A DNA stretch of 64,000 nucleotides from Nostoc sp. XA010 (GTDB taxonomy: Bacteria; Cyanobacteriota; Cyanobacteriia; Cyanobacteriales; Nostocaceae). The notes under the pieces were generated by a model. It was given only the letters and a program-made list of their open reading frames with translations, was not told the DNA's origin and did no database searches. Shown here piece by piece: positions 43,497 to 53,947 of the stretch. Numbering within the stretch: position 1 is the first letter of the stretch; each line of letters begins with the position of its first letter. The stretch is from assembly GCF_020829625.1 (NCBI RefSeq), contig NZ_JAIVFX010000004.1, positions 327,220 to 391,219 on the forward strand, in the 5' to 3' direction. Made by a program: the position numbers and the translations under genes.

Positions 43497-44588
43497 CTAA
43501 TGCAAAAATTCAGCCAGTTGTTCTAGTTTTGTCCAAGCCGCGCCGCTTTGCAGAATATCCTTGGCAAGGGCAATACCTTTAACACAACCGGCCAAAACAT
43601 CAGTTTCCCCATGAATGGCTTCACCAACTTGCAGTGCAAGGGCTGTATTTAAAGCGACTACATCCTGCTGTGCTTGAGTGCCTTTACCTTGGAGAACTGC
43701 CTTCAAGATTTCGGCATTTTCTTGGACTTCTCCACCGCATAACGCCGCAGTCGGTGCAAAACTCAAACCAAGTTCTTGAGGATTGAGGGTTAGAGAACGG
43801 ACTTTTTTATTTTGGAGTACAGCTAAGTCAGTGACATCTGCTAAACCAGCTTCATCTAAACGTTCCCGTCCGTGGACTGCGATCGCTTGCTGACATCCCA
43901 ATTGGGATAAAGCTTGAACAATCTCCTCTAATAAAAGCGGATCGTTGACACCAATAATTTGCCCTGTCGGCCGCATGGGATTTACTAGCGGCCCAAGCAA
44001 GTTAAAAACAGTCCGCACCTTCAAAGTTTTTCGCAAAGTTGCGATCGCTTTAAGTGCAGGATGCCAACCTGGAGCGAACAAAAAGGTGATTCCGACTTCA
44101 CCCACTGCGGCTTGCACTTTTTCTGGAGTGGCGTTGAGATTTATACCCAAAGCTTCCAATACATCAGCCGAACCAGTCTTGCTAGATGCAGAACGATTGC
44201 CATGTTTGGCAACTTTTACCCCGGCGGCGGCGGCAACAAAAGCAACAGCAGTGGAAATATTAAAGGTTGAAGCGCCATCTCCACCAGTTCCGCAGGTGTC
44301 AATTAGGGGGGCTGGGTACTGGGTACTGGGTACTGGGGATTGGGATTGTAAAACGCTAGCCATCCCGACTAATTCTTGGGCGGATACGCCTTTAGCTTGG
44401 ATTGCGGCTAAAATCGCTCCTGATAAGACATCAGGAATGGCATCTGTGAGCCAACCTTGCATCAAATCCGCAGCTTGGGAAACTGTTAAAGATTGCCGAG
44501 CAAACAACTGTTGCAATAAAGCTGGCCAGTTGTATAACTCAGAAGTGACGGGGATGTTGTCAAGTGGGGTTTTAGTTACAGCTATCAT
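43497..44588 (-). CDS. trpD: Anthranilate phosphoribosyltransferase
   Basis: Second step of tryptophan synthesis: anthranilate plus PRPP gives phosphoribosyl anthranilate. The N-terminal helical domain is followed by the PRPP-binding [54 protein letters not shown], and later by [22 protein letters not shown]. At 363 residues it is normal length. The segment [13 protein letters not shown] just before LIDTCG is encoded by heptameric gggtact repeats (44312-44348) and is an expansion relative to family members as I recall them. It is part of the second aromatic gene set of the scytonemin cluster. Confidence 0.93.
   Translation of the reverse strand: MIAVTKTPLDNIPVTSELYNWPALLQQLFARQSLTVSQAADLMQGWLTDAIPDVLSGAILAAIQAKGVSAQELVGMASVLQSQSPVPSTQYPAPLIDTCGTGGDGASTFNISTAVAFVAAAAGVKVAKHGNRSASSKTGSADVLEALGINLNATPEKVQAAVGEVGITFLFAPGWHPALKAIATLRKTLKVRTVFNLLGPLVNPMRPTGQIIGVNDPLLLEEIVQALSQLGCQQAIAVHGRERLDEAGLADVTDLAVLQNKKVRSLTLNPQELGLSFAPTAALCGGEVQENAEILKAVLQGKGTQAQQDVVALNTALALQVGEAIHGETDVLAGCVKGIALAKDILQSGAAWTKLEQLAEFLH
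44312..44348. repeat. Heptameric repeat inside trpD
   Basis: gggtact occurs three times in tandem (44314-44334), followed by ggggattgggatt. It is in frame and encodes a Pro/Ser/Gln loop just ahead of the PRPP-binding motif. Confidence 0.8.
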
Positions 44589-44635
44589 ATTGGTTATTTG
44601 TCATTGGTCATTTGTCATTAGCAAAGGACAAAGGA

Positions 44636-45877
44636 CTAAGGAATAAGGACTTTGGCGACGGTTTGCACATCCTTGTCACCTCTGCCGGAACAATTGATGA
44701 CGATGCGGGGGTTGCCTTCTAACTGAGGACAAAGGGTTTCGAGATATGCGATCGCGTGAGCAGTTTCTAAGGCTGGAATAATCCCTTCCAATTGCGAAAG
44801 CCTTTGGAATGCATCTAACGCCTGTTTATCGGTAACACTGTAATATTCGGCGCGACCAAGATCCTTTAAATAACTATGCTCAGGGCCAACGCCGGGATAA
44901 TCTAATCCGGCACTAATTGAATGGGCTTCGATTATTTGACCATCATCATCTTGCAATAAATAGCTCATTGCACCGTGCAATACACCTACTTTCCCTTTTG
45001 TCAAGGTAGCAGCGTGTTTTTCTGTATCTACACCTTCACCCGCCGCTTCTACACCGATTAGACGCACCGAAGGTTCATGCACAAACTCATGGAATAACCC
45101 GATCGCATTGGAACCTCCACCCACGCAAGCTAGTAGAATATCTGGTAATCCTCCCCATTTCTCCTGAGCTTGAACGCGAGTTTCTACACCAATTATCGCG
45201 TGGAAGTCACGGACAATCATTGGGTAGGGATGAGGACCAGCAACAGAACCCAGGATGTAATGAGTTGTTTCTACATTCGTCACCCAATCCCGAATTGCTT
45301 CAGAAGTTGCATCCTTGAGAGTTCCCGTACCTGCCTCTACTGGCCGAACTTCTGCCCCCATTAATTTCATGCGGAACACGTTCAGGGCTTGGCGTTCCAT
45401 ATCCTGAACGCCCATGTAAATTACACATTTCAAACCAAACCTAGCACATACAGTTGCAGTTGCTACGCCGTGTTGTCCTGCACCCGTCTCTGCAATCACC
45501 CGTTGCTTACCCATGCGTTTAGCGAGTAACACCTGAGCCAAAGCATTATTAATTTTGTGAGCGCCTGTATGATTTAAATCCTCACGCTTTAAATAGATTT
45601 GCGGCCCCGTACCATCTGGTCTAGCGTAGTTTGTTGTCAGGCGTTCAGCAAAATATAATGGGCTGGGTCGTCCTACATAATCGCGCAGTAGGTTTTGCAG
45701 TTCTGCTTGGAAACTCGGCTCATTGCAATATTGATTAAATGCCGCTTCTAATTCAGTTAATGCAGGCATTAAGGTTTCGGGGACGTACTTACCGCCGAAT
45801 TTTCCAAACCTGCCTAAAAGGTCAGGTAGCACAGGCGTAGTTGAAATGATAGCGTTGATGTCTTGGATGCTTACCAC
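44636..45877 (-). CDS. trpB: Tryptophan synthase beta chain
   Basis: PLP enzyme that condenses indole with serine to tryptophan, in complex with Trp[21 protein letters not shown] is the standard N-terminus. The Schiff-base lysine lies in [18 protein letters not shown]. The glycine-rich phosphate site is [18 protein letters not shown], and [27 protein letters not shown] forms the substrate loop. It has 413 residues, start GTG 45877. The neighbours in the cluster are trpD downstream and tyrosinase upstream. Confidence 0.95.
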   Translation of the reverse strand: MVSIQDINAIISTTPVLPDLLGRFGKFGGKYVPETLMPALTELEAAFNQYCNEPSFQAELQNLLRDYVGRPSPLYFAERLTTNYARPDGTGPQIYLKREDLNHTGAHKINNALAQVLLAKRMGKQRVIAETGAGQHGVATATVCARFGLKCVIYMGVQDMERQALNVFRMKLMGAEVRPVEAGTGTLKDATSEAIRDWVTNVETTHYILGSVAGPHPYPMIVRDFHAIIGVETRVQAQEKWGGLPDILLACVGGGSNAIGLFHEFVHEPSVRLIGVEAAGEGVDTEKHAATLTKGKVGVLHGAMSYLLQDDDGQIIEAHSISAGLDYPGVGPEHSYLKDLGRAEYYSVTDKQALDAFQRLSQLEGIIPALETAHAIAYLETLCPQLEGNPRIVINCSGRGDKDVQTVAKVLIP

Positions 45878-45926
45878 AGTTGAAAATCCTTTATGTTCAA
45901 GTATTTTTTACTTTCGTTCTAACTTT

Positions 45927-47174
45927 TTAGAACTTATCCCACAGATAAGATTCTTTTCGCGTTTCCTTTTCAGGGGTTTCGTAGGTATAGCCCAATTCCC
46001 TGTGATTCAAAACGTCTATAGGGCGCACCAAATCTTTAGAGTCAAAATTTGGTAATAGGGATAATAAATCTCCTAACGCCGTAGCTTTGGGGGTAGACAT
46101 ACCGCCGTCCCAAGGCCACATTAGGTCTTTAAGGTTGTGTCCGTAAGGCTGACCATTAGCAGGATAAAAATCGCTACCTTTATGACCCTTCTCTTGCCAT
46201 TCAGCCCAGAGGCGGTCTGCGTTGGCATGATTCAACCAAAACACTGGGTCATAGGGTGAACTTGGTATATTGGTCATGGTACCCAAGCCCTTAAACTTTA
46301 CGGGTCTTGTGCTTGCATCTATCTGCGCCCCACCAACTAAACCATGAATGTAGTTGTGTAGGAATCCTCCTGGGGTGACTTTACCCTGCTCATCTACAGA
46401 GATAAATCCTTCCAAAGCAGGGCGAAATAGAGAATAGTCATTAAGAGCCAAGGCACGCTCAACATCTTTTTTGGGCACAGGGTAATCGGTGGCAGGAGGT
46501 AGCCGTAGAAACCGGACAAGTGATGTACCTAATGATGTTCCGGTATCTGCGTCGATGTTTAATGCTGGATTCATAACCCAGCCATTTGCAGCAGCAAAAG
46601 CCCCAGATTTCACAGGCCCGCCTGTAAAATTTCCCTGATTGGGAATTTTGATGGTTACTCCTTGACCGTTAGAACCAAGAAAGTCATCGTTAAAAATTAC
46701 ATCAAATGCTTTGGTGTCTGTCCAATCCCAGTATGGGAGAGTAACATTTGGGTCTACTGCTTGCAGTGCTTGTTCAAATCTGCGGATATATTCTCGATGC
46801 CAAGGGAAAAATGCGGCATTTTCATGAGCCAATTCTTGAACAGAACCATTGGAATGTCCTTTATGGTTATGAATCAAGCGTGTTGCCCCTATATGTATGG
46901 CAACGAATTGGTCGTAAATACTGAGCTTGCTACCTGCGGGAATTGTAGTTTTTAAGGTTTTGATAGCCTTGACGAAGGCTGTTTTCTCTGCTGATGTTAG
47001 TTCAGTTACGTTCTTTCTTACAGCTAGGCGAGCGTATTGTCCAACATTGTGATTCCAATTGTATTTGTATTGTTTGTAGTCAATGCGATCATGGGCGAAG
47101 ACTGTAATAGCACAGGCGCTAACTAGAAGTACGCTATAAATTAGTATTTTGACGGATTTCAGCAGGGATTTCAT
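45927..47174 (-). CDS. Tyrosinase-family copper oxidase, exported
   Basis: Type 3 binuclear copper protein of 415 residues. A signal peptide (VKILIYSVLLVSACAITVFAHD) directs it to the periplasm. Copper site A: His in QFVAIHIGATR, then AHENAAFFPWHREYIRRFE with two more. Copper site B: LHNYIHGLVGG and DPVFWLNHANADRLWAEW. All six ligands are visible. In the scytonemin cluster of Nostoc punctiforme a tyrosinase (tyrP) occupies this place. It may oxidise phenolic rings of the monomer during dimerisation, but that step is not established. It is not essential in all producers. Confidence 0.9.
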   Translation of the reverse strand: MKSLLKSVKILIYSVLLVSACAITVFAHDRIDYKQYKYNWNHNVGQYARLAVRKNVTELTSAEKTAFVKAIKTLKTTIPAGSKLSIYDQFVAIHIGATRLIHNHKGHSNGSVQELAHENAAFFPWHREYIRRFEQALQAVDPNVTLPYWDWTDTKAFDVIFNDDFLGSNGQGVTIKIPNQGNFTGGPVKSGAFAAANGWVMNPALNIDADTGTSLGTSLVRFLRLPPATDYPVPKKDVERALALNDYSLFRPALEGFISVDEQGKVTPGGFLHNYIHGLVGGAQIDASTRPVKFKGLGTMTNIPSSPYDPVFWLNHANADRLWAEWQEKGHKGSDFYPANGQPYGHNLKDLMWPWDGGMSTPKATALGDLLSLLPNFDSKDLVRPIDVLNHRELGYTYETPEKETRKESYLWDKF

Positions 47175-47293
47175 TGTCTTAATGGAAGCAGGGGGGCAGA
47201 GAGGCAGGGGGCAGGGGGCTAGGGGCAGAAAGAGAAATAATTGATAGTAATTCTTTATTCCCTATTCCCCGCTTTCTAAGTCTGCGGGTGAAT

Positions 47294-48127
47294 TTATCTC
47301 ACCTCTTGAAGAGATGGACTTTCGCGCCGACTTTCTGTGATGGCTGTTTTAAGTTCTTGGCATAGTTGTTCTACAGCTTGCAGTCCTTCTGTGGGGCTAC
47401 CTTCAGCTAATCTTTTAACGAAGGCACTACCAACAATCACCGCATCTGCACCCCATTCCATTACTTGATGTGCTTGTTCTGGCCCTGAGATGCCAAAACC
47501 AACGCCGATGGGTTTATCGGTGACGCTTCGCAAATCTGTTAATAAATACTTTACGCGGTCTTGAATTTGAGCGCGGACACCTGTAACACCTGTAACGCTC
47601 ACCAGGTAGATAAAACCTCGAGATTGATGAGCGATCGCTTCAATTCTATCTTGAGAACTGGTAGGAGCTACGAGTAAAATTACCTCAATTCCGAAAGATG
47701 CAGCAGTTTGGATTAATTCTTCTGCTTCTTCTAAGGGTAAGTCTGGTACTACCAACCCTTTTACGCCAGCAACGGCAATTTTTCCTAAAAATGGCTTAAT
47801 ACCTCGATGCAAAATAGGATTGTAATAAGTAAATAGAATTATCGGTGCTTTTAGGTTAGGACTCACCACCTGTAACATCTCTAGCACTTGCTCTAATTTG
47901 GTGCCATTTTGCAAAGCGCGGGTTGCTGCTGCTTGAATCACAGGTCCATCTGCTAGAGGATCGGAGTAGGGAACACCCAACTCGATGAAGTCTGCACCAT
48001 TGCGATCTAAGATACGTAAAGCTTCGGCGGTGGTTTCTAAATTAGGATCGCCTGCTGTGATAAAGGGGATTAAAGCACACTGTTGGCGATCGCGTAAAGT
48101 TTGAAAGGAAGCTGAGATAGAAGTCAT
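47294..48127 (-). CDS. trpA: Tryptophan synthase alpha chain
   Basis: TIM-barrel lyase that converts indole-3-glycerol phosphate to indole for TrpB. Catalytic Glu in [26 protein letters not shown] with the Asp of the same segment, the substrate loop [19 protein letters not shown], and the phosphate site [31 protein letters not shown]. 277 residues, normal. It stands between trpC and the tyrosinase gene; a 486-base gap containing a tandem array separates it from trpC. Confidence 0.95.
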   Translation of the reverse strand: MTSISASFQTLRDRQQCALIPFITAGDPNLETTAEALRILDRNGADFIELGVPYSDPLADGPVIQAAATRALQNGTKLEQVLEMLQVVSPNLKAPIILFTYYNPILHRGIKPFLGKIAVAGVKGLVVPDLPLEEAEELIQTAASFGIEVILLVAPTSSQDRIEAIAHQSRGFIYLVSVTGVTGVRAQIQDRVKYLLTDLRSVTDKPIGVGFGISGPEQAHQVMEWGADAVIVGSAFVKRLAEGSPTEGLQAVEQLCQELKTAITESRRESPSLQEVR

Positions 48128-48613
48128 TCTAAAAAATGGTTAATGGTTAGTTAATAGTTCTGGAATAATCAACAATGATCAATTAGCAATGTTCACCCTA
48201 GATTTTTTGTCGTCGAGTCTTTAATACTCGTGAATGAGTCTTTTATCTCCGTTAACGAGCCTTTGATACTCGTGAATGAGTCTTTTAACTCCGTTAACGA
48301 GTCTTTGATACTCGTGGATGAGTCTTTTATCTCCGTTAACGAGTCTTTGATACTCGTGAATGAGTCTTTTAGCTCCGTTAACGAGTCTTTAATACTCGTG
48401 AATGAGTCTTTTATCTCCGTTAACAAGTCTTTGATACTCGTGAATGAGTCTTTTAGCTTCGTTAGGGAATAAAGAAAGGGTTAAGGGGGAAGGGAAAAGG
48501 GAATCTTGCCCCTTAAATGTCCCCTTTACCCGCATTCTGCAAGAAACCTATTTTCCCAAACATCCACTCAACCGCCTTAGAAAGGCTTGCTTTAATTTTG
48601 AAGGATCGTTTCG
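48128..48613. other. trpC-trpA spacer holding a tandem repeat
   Basis: No supported gene. It contains the 42-bp repeat array at 48215-48466 and a purine-rich stretch (aagggggaagggaaaaggg) at 48480-48505. Confidence 0.6.
48215..48466. repeat. Six-copy 42-bp tandem repeat (2 x 21-bp half units)
   Basis: Units start at 48215, 48257, 48299, 48341, 48383 and 48425. Each has two related 21-base halves, gagtctttgatactcgtg... and gagtcttttatctccg..., so the deeper period is 21. Each unit contains internal palindromes (gagt...actc, gttaac). The frame remains open on both strands (minus: KDSFTSIKDSLTEI heptads, 77 codons at 48193-48426; plus: VNESLILVNESF heptads). Confidence 0.9.
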
Positions 48614-49447
48614 TTAAGGAGGATCAAGTCTTAGCAAACTACGCACAGCTTGTTCGACATCGCTTTGTTTAACTAAAGATTCTCCGATCAAAACCGCACG
48701 CGCACCAGCTTCAGCGACAAAAGATAAATCAGCAGGTGTATACAGTCCAGACTCGCTGACGACGGTGATATCCAAACTTTGTAATTGTTGTTGGCGCTGT
48801 GCTAAAAGCTGCTGTGTTGTGCCTATATCAAGGGTAAAATCTTCTAAATTGCGATTGTTGATTCCTACTAAACTTAGGTTGTCAAGCTTTAGCACTCGAT
48901 CCAGTTCAGCCAGGGTATGAACTTCTACCAGTGCATTCATGCCTAAATTATGAATTAGTTGCAAAAAACCCTGAAGTTCTTGATCTGATAAAATGGCTGC
49001 AATTAACAAGACTGCATCTGCACCTGCTGTTCGTGCTAAATATATTTGATAGGGGTTAATGATAAACTCCTTGCACAGTAAAGGTAATGCAACTTGCGAT
49101 CGCACCCTTCGTAGATTATCAAAACTGCCTTGAAAGAACTTTTGGTCAGTTAAAACTGATAAACAAGCTGCACCACCTCGTTCATAAGCTTGAGCAACAG
49201 CTACTGCATCAAAGTCTGCGCGGATAATCCCACGGCTAGGTGATGCCTTTTTTACCTCGGCAATTAAGCTAGGTTGGTTAGGATTTTCCTGCAAAGCAGC
49301 CAAGAAATTTCGCGCAGTCGGGGCTGAATTTAACTGTTGTCGCAAGGAAGTTAAAGGCAGTTCTTGCTGCATTTGTGCAACTTCTTGCCTTTTATGCAAC
49401 ACAATTTCTTCAAGAATATGGCGGGGAGGGGCAACTTGGTTAGTCAT
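48614..49447 (-). CDS. trpC: Indole-3-glycerol phosphate synthase
   Basis: Closes the indole ring of 1-(o-carboxyphenylamino)-1-deoxyribulose 5-phosphate. TIM barrel with the N-terminal [19 protein letters not shown], the catalytic lysine in [47 protein letters not shown], and [26 protein letters not shown]. 277 residues, a little longer than most by its N-terminal helix. It stands directly downstream of trpE in the cluster, after an 83-base spacer made mostly of heptameric repeats. Confidence 0.95.
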   Translation of the reverse strand: MTNQVAPPRHILEEIVLHKRQEVAQMQQELPLTSLRQQLNSAPTARNFLAALQENPNQPSLIAEVKKASPSRGIIRADFDAVAVAQAYERGGAACLSVLTDQKFFQGSFDNLRRVRSQVALPLLCKEFIINPYQIYLARTAGADAVLLIAAILSDQELQGFLQLIHNLGMNALVEVHTLAELDRVLKLDNLSLVGINNRNLEDFTLDIGTTQQLLAQRQQQLQSLDITVVSESGLYTPADLSFVAEAGARAVLIGESLVKQSDVEQAVRSLLRLDPP

Positions 49448-49454
49448 AATCTTT

Positions 49455-49530
<76 letters not shown>

Positions 49531-49550
<20 letters not shown>

Positions 49551-51732
49551 ACTCTTTGGTTGTATATGCACGCACCACATTTTTAATGATTTCCAGACCG
49601 ACTTCTCCCGCTAGAGTCATGATTGACTCTGGATGAAACTGAACGGCGGCGATGGGAAGTGTCTGATGTTCAATGCCCATAATTACGTCGTCATCAGAAA
49701 TCGCTGTTACCTTAAGTTCTTTTGGCAAACTTTGCGGTAGGGCAAACAATGAGTGATATCTACCGACTGGAAAAGATTGTGGTAAATTTTTGAAGGTAAC
49801 AGAATTAGAATCGGTGACGAAAATCCTTGAGGATTTACCATGTTGGGGATAGTTGAGGACTCCCAATTCTCCATCAAATGCTTCAACAATGCCTTGCAGT
49901 CCCAGACAAACCCCGAAAATAGGAATTTTGCGATGAAGAAGGGCGCCGACTGTCTGAGGAACCCGAAAATCACTTGGTCTACCAGGGCCAGGAGATAAAA
50001 CAACTAAGTCAGGGCGTTCTGTATCGAATAGCGATTCCGAGAAACCATGACGTAGTGTAGTAACACTTGCACCAGTTTGGCGAATGTAATTGGCTAGGGT
50101 ATGAACAAATGAGTCTTCATAGTCTATTAGTAAGATGCGTTTGCCAGATGCCGCACTTGGAAGGATTTTAGTTGATTTTATGGAACTGGATTCATCAATT
50201 TTCTGAGTGGTTTGCTTTACACGACGAATCGTCTCAAATAAAGCAGCAGCTTTGGTAATTGTTTCTTGTTCTTCTGCTTGGGGTATGGAGTCATAAAGGA
50301 CAGTAGCGCCAACTCGCACTTCGGCGATGCAGTCTTTTAATCGGATTGTCCGCAGAATTAATCCAGTATTTAAATTCCCATTGAAATTTAAATAACCAAC
50401 TGCTCCACCATACCAACGTCGGGCGCTACGTTCATGCTGTTCAATAAAATCTATTGCGGCTCTTTTAGGTGCGCCGGTGACTGTAACCGCCCATGTATGC
50501 GAGAGAAAGGCATCTAAGGCATCAAATTGCGATCGCAGTGTCCCTTCAACATGATCTACTGTATGAATCAGGTGGCTGTATAATTCTATTTGACGACGAC
50601 CAATGACTTGTACTGAACCAGGCTCGCAGATTCGGGATTTGTCATTGCGATCGACATCAGTACACATGGTCAACTCAGCTTCATCTTTATGAGAGTTGAG
50701 TAACTGACGAATTTGCACGGCATCGTCAAGAGCATCTTGTCCCCGACTAATAGTGCCACTAATAGGGCAAGTTTCTACCCGTCTACCTTCAACCCGCACA
50801 AACATTTCTGGAGATGCGCCAATCAGATATTCTCCACCTAGATTAAAAATAAACCCATAAGGGCTAGGATTTATTTCTTTTAAAGTGTTAAATAGTTTGC
50901 TGGGTTCATCTTCATAGCCCTCAAAAAAGTTTTGACTAGGAACTACTTCAAATAAATCGCCTCGGCGGAAATAATCGAGCGCACCTTCAACTTTTTTGGC
51001 ATACTCGCCTACTTTATGGTCAGCAGTTTGATTTGGCTGAAGATGTTTTCCGTGATAGTCTATAGACTCACCTGTTCGAGGAAGATCATTAGTGCTGCCA
51101 TGCGCTGTTTCAAATTCATATTGTAAACGAAATGCGCGTTGCTGATAGTAATCGACAACTATCAAGTCATCAGGCAGATAAAGCACTAAATCTCGCTGAT
51201 CTGTAGGACGTTCAAGACGTTGGGTAATTGGTTCAAACTGAAAAACTAAGTCATAACCAAATGCACCATACAATCCTAAATGTTCGTCTTCTTGACTAGA
51301 GAAAGTGTATAAAACTTCGCGGACAACTGTAAATGCTGAAGGTTGTTTACTGCGTTCTTCTTCAGCAAATAGTTTTTTTGTCGGTTTAACAAAGCCTACA
51401 AGATTGTTATTATCTAGGGTAACTTTCTCAAGTTGTATTGAGTTAGATAAGCGCTCTAAAAGTAATGGTAAAAGCACCCGACCGCGTTCATTCAATGCTA
51501 TCAAAGTAAAAGCATTGTCTTGTGTAGTCAATTCCAATGGTGGATTGACAAATCCGATCGCCCATCTTTTGTATCTGCCTGGATATTCGTAGCTGCTCCT
51601 TAACAAACCTCCACGCTGAGAATTTAAGCGGAATAGAATGTCTTCGAGAGCAGTGTCCATCTTAACTTCTGTGATGGAGCGAGAAACAAGTACACCGCCA
51701 AGGGTTTTGTATGAACGGGAATCAAAAATCAT
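49531..51732 (-). CDS. trpE: Fused anthranilate synthase (TrpE-TrpG)
   Basis: Converts chorismate plus glutamine to anthranilate. Residues ~1-510 are the TrpE aminase: PSQNFFEGYEDEPSKLF, SPYGFIFNLGGEYLIGASPEMFVRVEGRRVETCPISGTISRG, DELTMCTDVDRNDKSRICEPG-type motifs and FDALDAFLSHTWAVTVTGAPKRAAIDFIEQHE. Residues ~535-733 are the glutamine amidotransferase: ILLIDYEDSFVHTLANYIRQTGA, LSPGPGRPSDF, nucleophile Cys in FGVCLGLQGIVEAF, and AVQFHPES. The fused form of 733 residues is typical of the scytonemin-associated copy. A 360-base gap precedes it. Confidence 0.95.
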
Positions 51733-52092
51733 AGGGAATCTCTCTGGAAGAGTTATTAGTCAAGAGCCATTAATCATTATTGATAACTATCTTCAAATTA
51801 AAAACAAATCCAGATAATCCGATGTCAATTTAATTCAAACTATCTAAATTTGCGTATTCTTTTAAAAGATGTAATGAAAAACTTTTTTGCTTCTTATGTA
51901 AGAATACTAGATATTAAGCAGCTAATACATTGAATAATTTTTAGATTAGGTGTCAATTTATTCGCTTTTTATACTGCTTTTCTAGTACATTTCCTGATAG
52001 CCATATTTAAAAATAACCGCCTCCCTCAAAAGTAGTAGATCCTTTTACAACCTCAGCGTAGCTCCGCGTCCCTCTGCGTTTAAAATCCAACC
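51733..52092. other. Spacer between aroB and trpE
   Basis: A+T-rich spacer of 360 bases without frames. A dispersed repeat (cctcagcgtagctccgcg, ccctctgcg) lies at 52046-52080. It is long enough for an internal promoter ahead of the trp part, but none is identified. Confidence 0.4.
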
Positions 52093-53289
52093 CTAAAACT
52101 CCCGCAACAGCGATATTGCTTGCCTATACAAAAACAAATCCACCTCATGAACCTCAATTCCTTTTCCAATTCGTTGTAACAGCATCAAAGTCAACTCTCC
52201 ACCCAAATGTTCGCGGAACTCAGTTAAACCCCGGAACAAACAATTAGGATGTTCCAGTTGTGATAACTTCTCAACCAGTTCTGGCACATACAACGTGAAA
52301 CCCAACGCCGATAAAGTACTTAATATCCTTTGCCATTGTGAGCAATCCAGCAATCCTACCAAATAGGAATAAGTGCTATCCAAAGCAATACCGATCGCAA
52401 CTGCTTCGCCATGACGCAAGCGATAATTTGTCAAATGCTCCAGTTTATGAGCCGCCCAATGTCCAAAATCCAGGGGACGAGACGAACCCATTTCAAAAGG
52501 ATCGCCGCTATTGGCAATATGTTCTAGGTGCAACTGGGCGCAACGATAGATAACCTGTTGCATAGTATCCATGTCTCGCCGTGCAAGGGCTGCGCTGTGA
52601 GAGTGGATATAATCAAAAAAGCTAGCATCCTTAATCAGCGCCACTTTCACTGCTTCTGCGATTCCAGAACGCCAATCGCGATCGTCTAAGCTTGTCAAAA
52701 AGGCAGAATCGTTTATAACTGCATAAGGTGGCGCAAATGTGCCAAGAAAGTTCTTTTTACCAAAGGCGTTGATGCCATTTTTTACGCCAACCCCGGAATC
52801 ATTTTGTGCTAATACCGTCGTCGGAACCCGAATCAAACGAATACCCCGGTGAGCAGTTGCGGCTGCATATCCAACCAAATCCAACACAGCCCCGCCCCCG
52901 ATCGCTAACACATAACAATGGCGACACAATCCGGCTGCTTCAATCTGTTGGTGGATTTGATCTACTAAATTGCGATCGTTTTTAGCAGCTTCTCCTCCCG
53001 AAATTATCATTGGTTCGGCTGCGATCGCTACTATCTCTGCATAAAAATTGGTATACGCTACTAATTGCTTAACCAATTCCGGTTGATGTTGTAATATTCC
53101 TGCGTCTACTATCGCTACAACTTTCTTCGGCTTTGTCTCCCCATCTGCTGTAATTACTTGGGCTAAGGTGGGGTTTTTTAACTCAAATAAATTTTTGGTA
53201 AAGTAAACCTCGTAGTTAAAAGTTACCGAAACACGTTGATGAATTGGTTGCAGACTGAATCTACTTTTTTGCTTAATGTCAACTACCAT
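52093..53289 (-). CDS. aroB: 3-dehydroquinate synthase-like protein
   Basis: Sugar-phosphate cyclase superfamily; the housekeeping reaction turns DAHP into 3-dehydroquinate, using NAD+ and a divalent metal. NAD site elements are ISGGEAAKNDRNLVDQIHQQIEAAGLCRHCYVLAIGGGAVLDLVGYAAATAHRGIRLIRVPTT-like. Metal ligands lie in IAEAVKVALIKD and the histidines of FGHWAAHKLE and LRHGEAVAIGI. The GGGAVLD-x2-G form differs from the GGGVxGD of typical AroB and resembles the AroB-like proteins of secondary metabolism. It has 398 residues, longer at the N-terminus by about 35. In the scytonemin cluster it is named aroB. Reading: precursor supply, specificity not proven. Confidence 0.88.
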   Translation of the reverse strand: MVVDIKQKSRFSLQPIHQRVSVTFNYEVYFTKNLFELKNPTLAQVITADGETKPKKVVAIVDAGILQHQPELVKQLVAYTNFYAEIVAIAAEPMIISGGEAAKNDRNLVDQIHQQIEAAGLCRHCYVLAIGGGAVLDLVGYAAATAHRGIRLIRVPTTVLAQNDSGVGVKNGINAFGKKNFLGTFAPPYAVINDSAFLTSLDDRDWRSGIAEAVKVALIKDASFFDYIHSHSAALARRDMDTMQQVIYRCAQLHLEHIANSGDPFEMGSSRPLDFGHWAAHKLEHLTNYRLRHGEAVAIGIALDSTYSYLVGLLDCSQWQRILSTLSALGFTLYVPELVEKLSQLEHPNCLFRGLTEFREHLGGELTLMLLQRIGKGIEVHEVDLFLYRQAISLLREF

Positions 53290-53302
53290 GTTTTTGCTTA
53301 TC

Positions 53303-53935
53303 TTATATATTTACAAGTGTGGCACGATTCAAAGCTTGAAGAAAAATGTCTACCGAGTGAGAACCATTGATCTTGACTTTATTATTGATGATGAAAAACG
53401 GTACGCTATTGATGCCATTCGGCCGAGCAAATATTGATTCCGCTACGAAAGCTTTAATCGCAGCATCATCGCTCAATTGCTGGCGTAATTCCCTAGAATC
53501 CATTTGGTAAGCTCTACCTATGGCAATCAAAACTTCAATATCTCCGATGTTCAAACCGTCTTCAAAATAAGCTTTATAAATGGCTTCTACAACATCGTTT
53601 TTTACCTTTGCTGGCGCAAGTGTAATCAGTCGGTGCGAAAGCTTAGTATTGACAGCCAAACGGATTTTGTCAAAATTTAGCTTGACTCCAGCCATCTCAC
53701 CTGCATATTGCGTAGAATCAAACAGATATTGCAGTTCTTGCGCTTTTATGCCTTTTCTATTTTGCATAAAACTGTGAAATTCGTACCCGTCAGCAGGAAT
53801 GGTATTGTCAAGAATAAAGGGATGCCACCGGATATCTACTTCTTCTTCTTGCCATTTTGCTAATGCATCAAACAGATGCTTTTTACCAATTCTGCACCAG
53901 GGACAAACGGGATCGTGAAAGATGTCTATCAGCAT
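53303..53935 (-). CDS. dsbA: DsbA-family (FrnE-like) thiol oxidoreductase
   Basis: A 210-residue thioredoxin-fold protein with a CPWC active site at the N-terminus (DIFHDPVCPWCRIGKKHLFDAL) and a helical insertion. The cis-Pro loop is NSVPFFIINNKVKINGSHSV. There is no signal peptide, so it probably acts in the cytoplasm, like FrnE of polyketide gene clusters. In scytonemin clusters it is known as dsbA; its role is not settled, perhaps oxidation of a pathway enzyme or intermediate. It lies 13 bases from aroB and 12 from tyrA, clearly in one operon. Confidence 0.9.
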   Translation of the reverse strand: MLIDIFHDPVCPWCRIGKKHLFDALAKWQEEEVDIRWHPFILDNTIPADGYEFHSFMQNRKGIKAQELQYLFDSTQYAGEMAGVKLNFDKIRLAVNTKLSHRLITLAPAKVKNDVVEAIYKAYFEDGLNIGDIEVLIAIGRAYQMDSRELRQQLSDDAAIKAFVAESIFARPNGINSVPFFIINNKVKINGSHSVDIFLQALNRATLVNI

Positions 53936-53947
53936 AGTTTTTGTAAT

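Noticed and set aside
43945..44646. 233-codon plus-strand frame opposite trpD
   Set aside because: Entirely antisense to the highly conserved trpD coding sequence; an ORF shadow.
48193..48472. Possible CRISPR-like array
   Set aside because: Copies are contiguous with no unique spacers between them; it is a plain tandem repeat. No cas genes are in the window.
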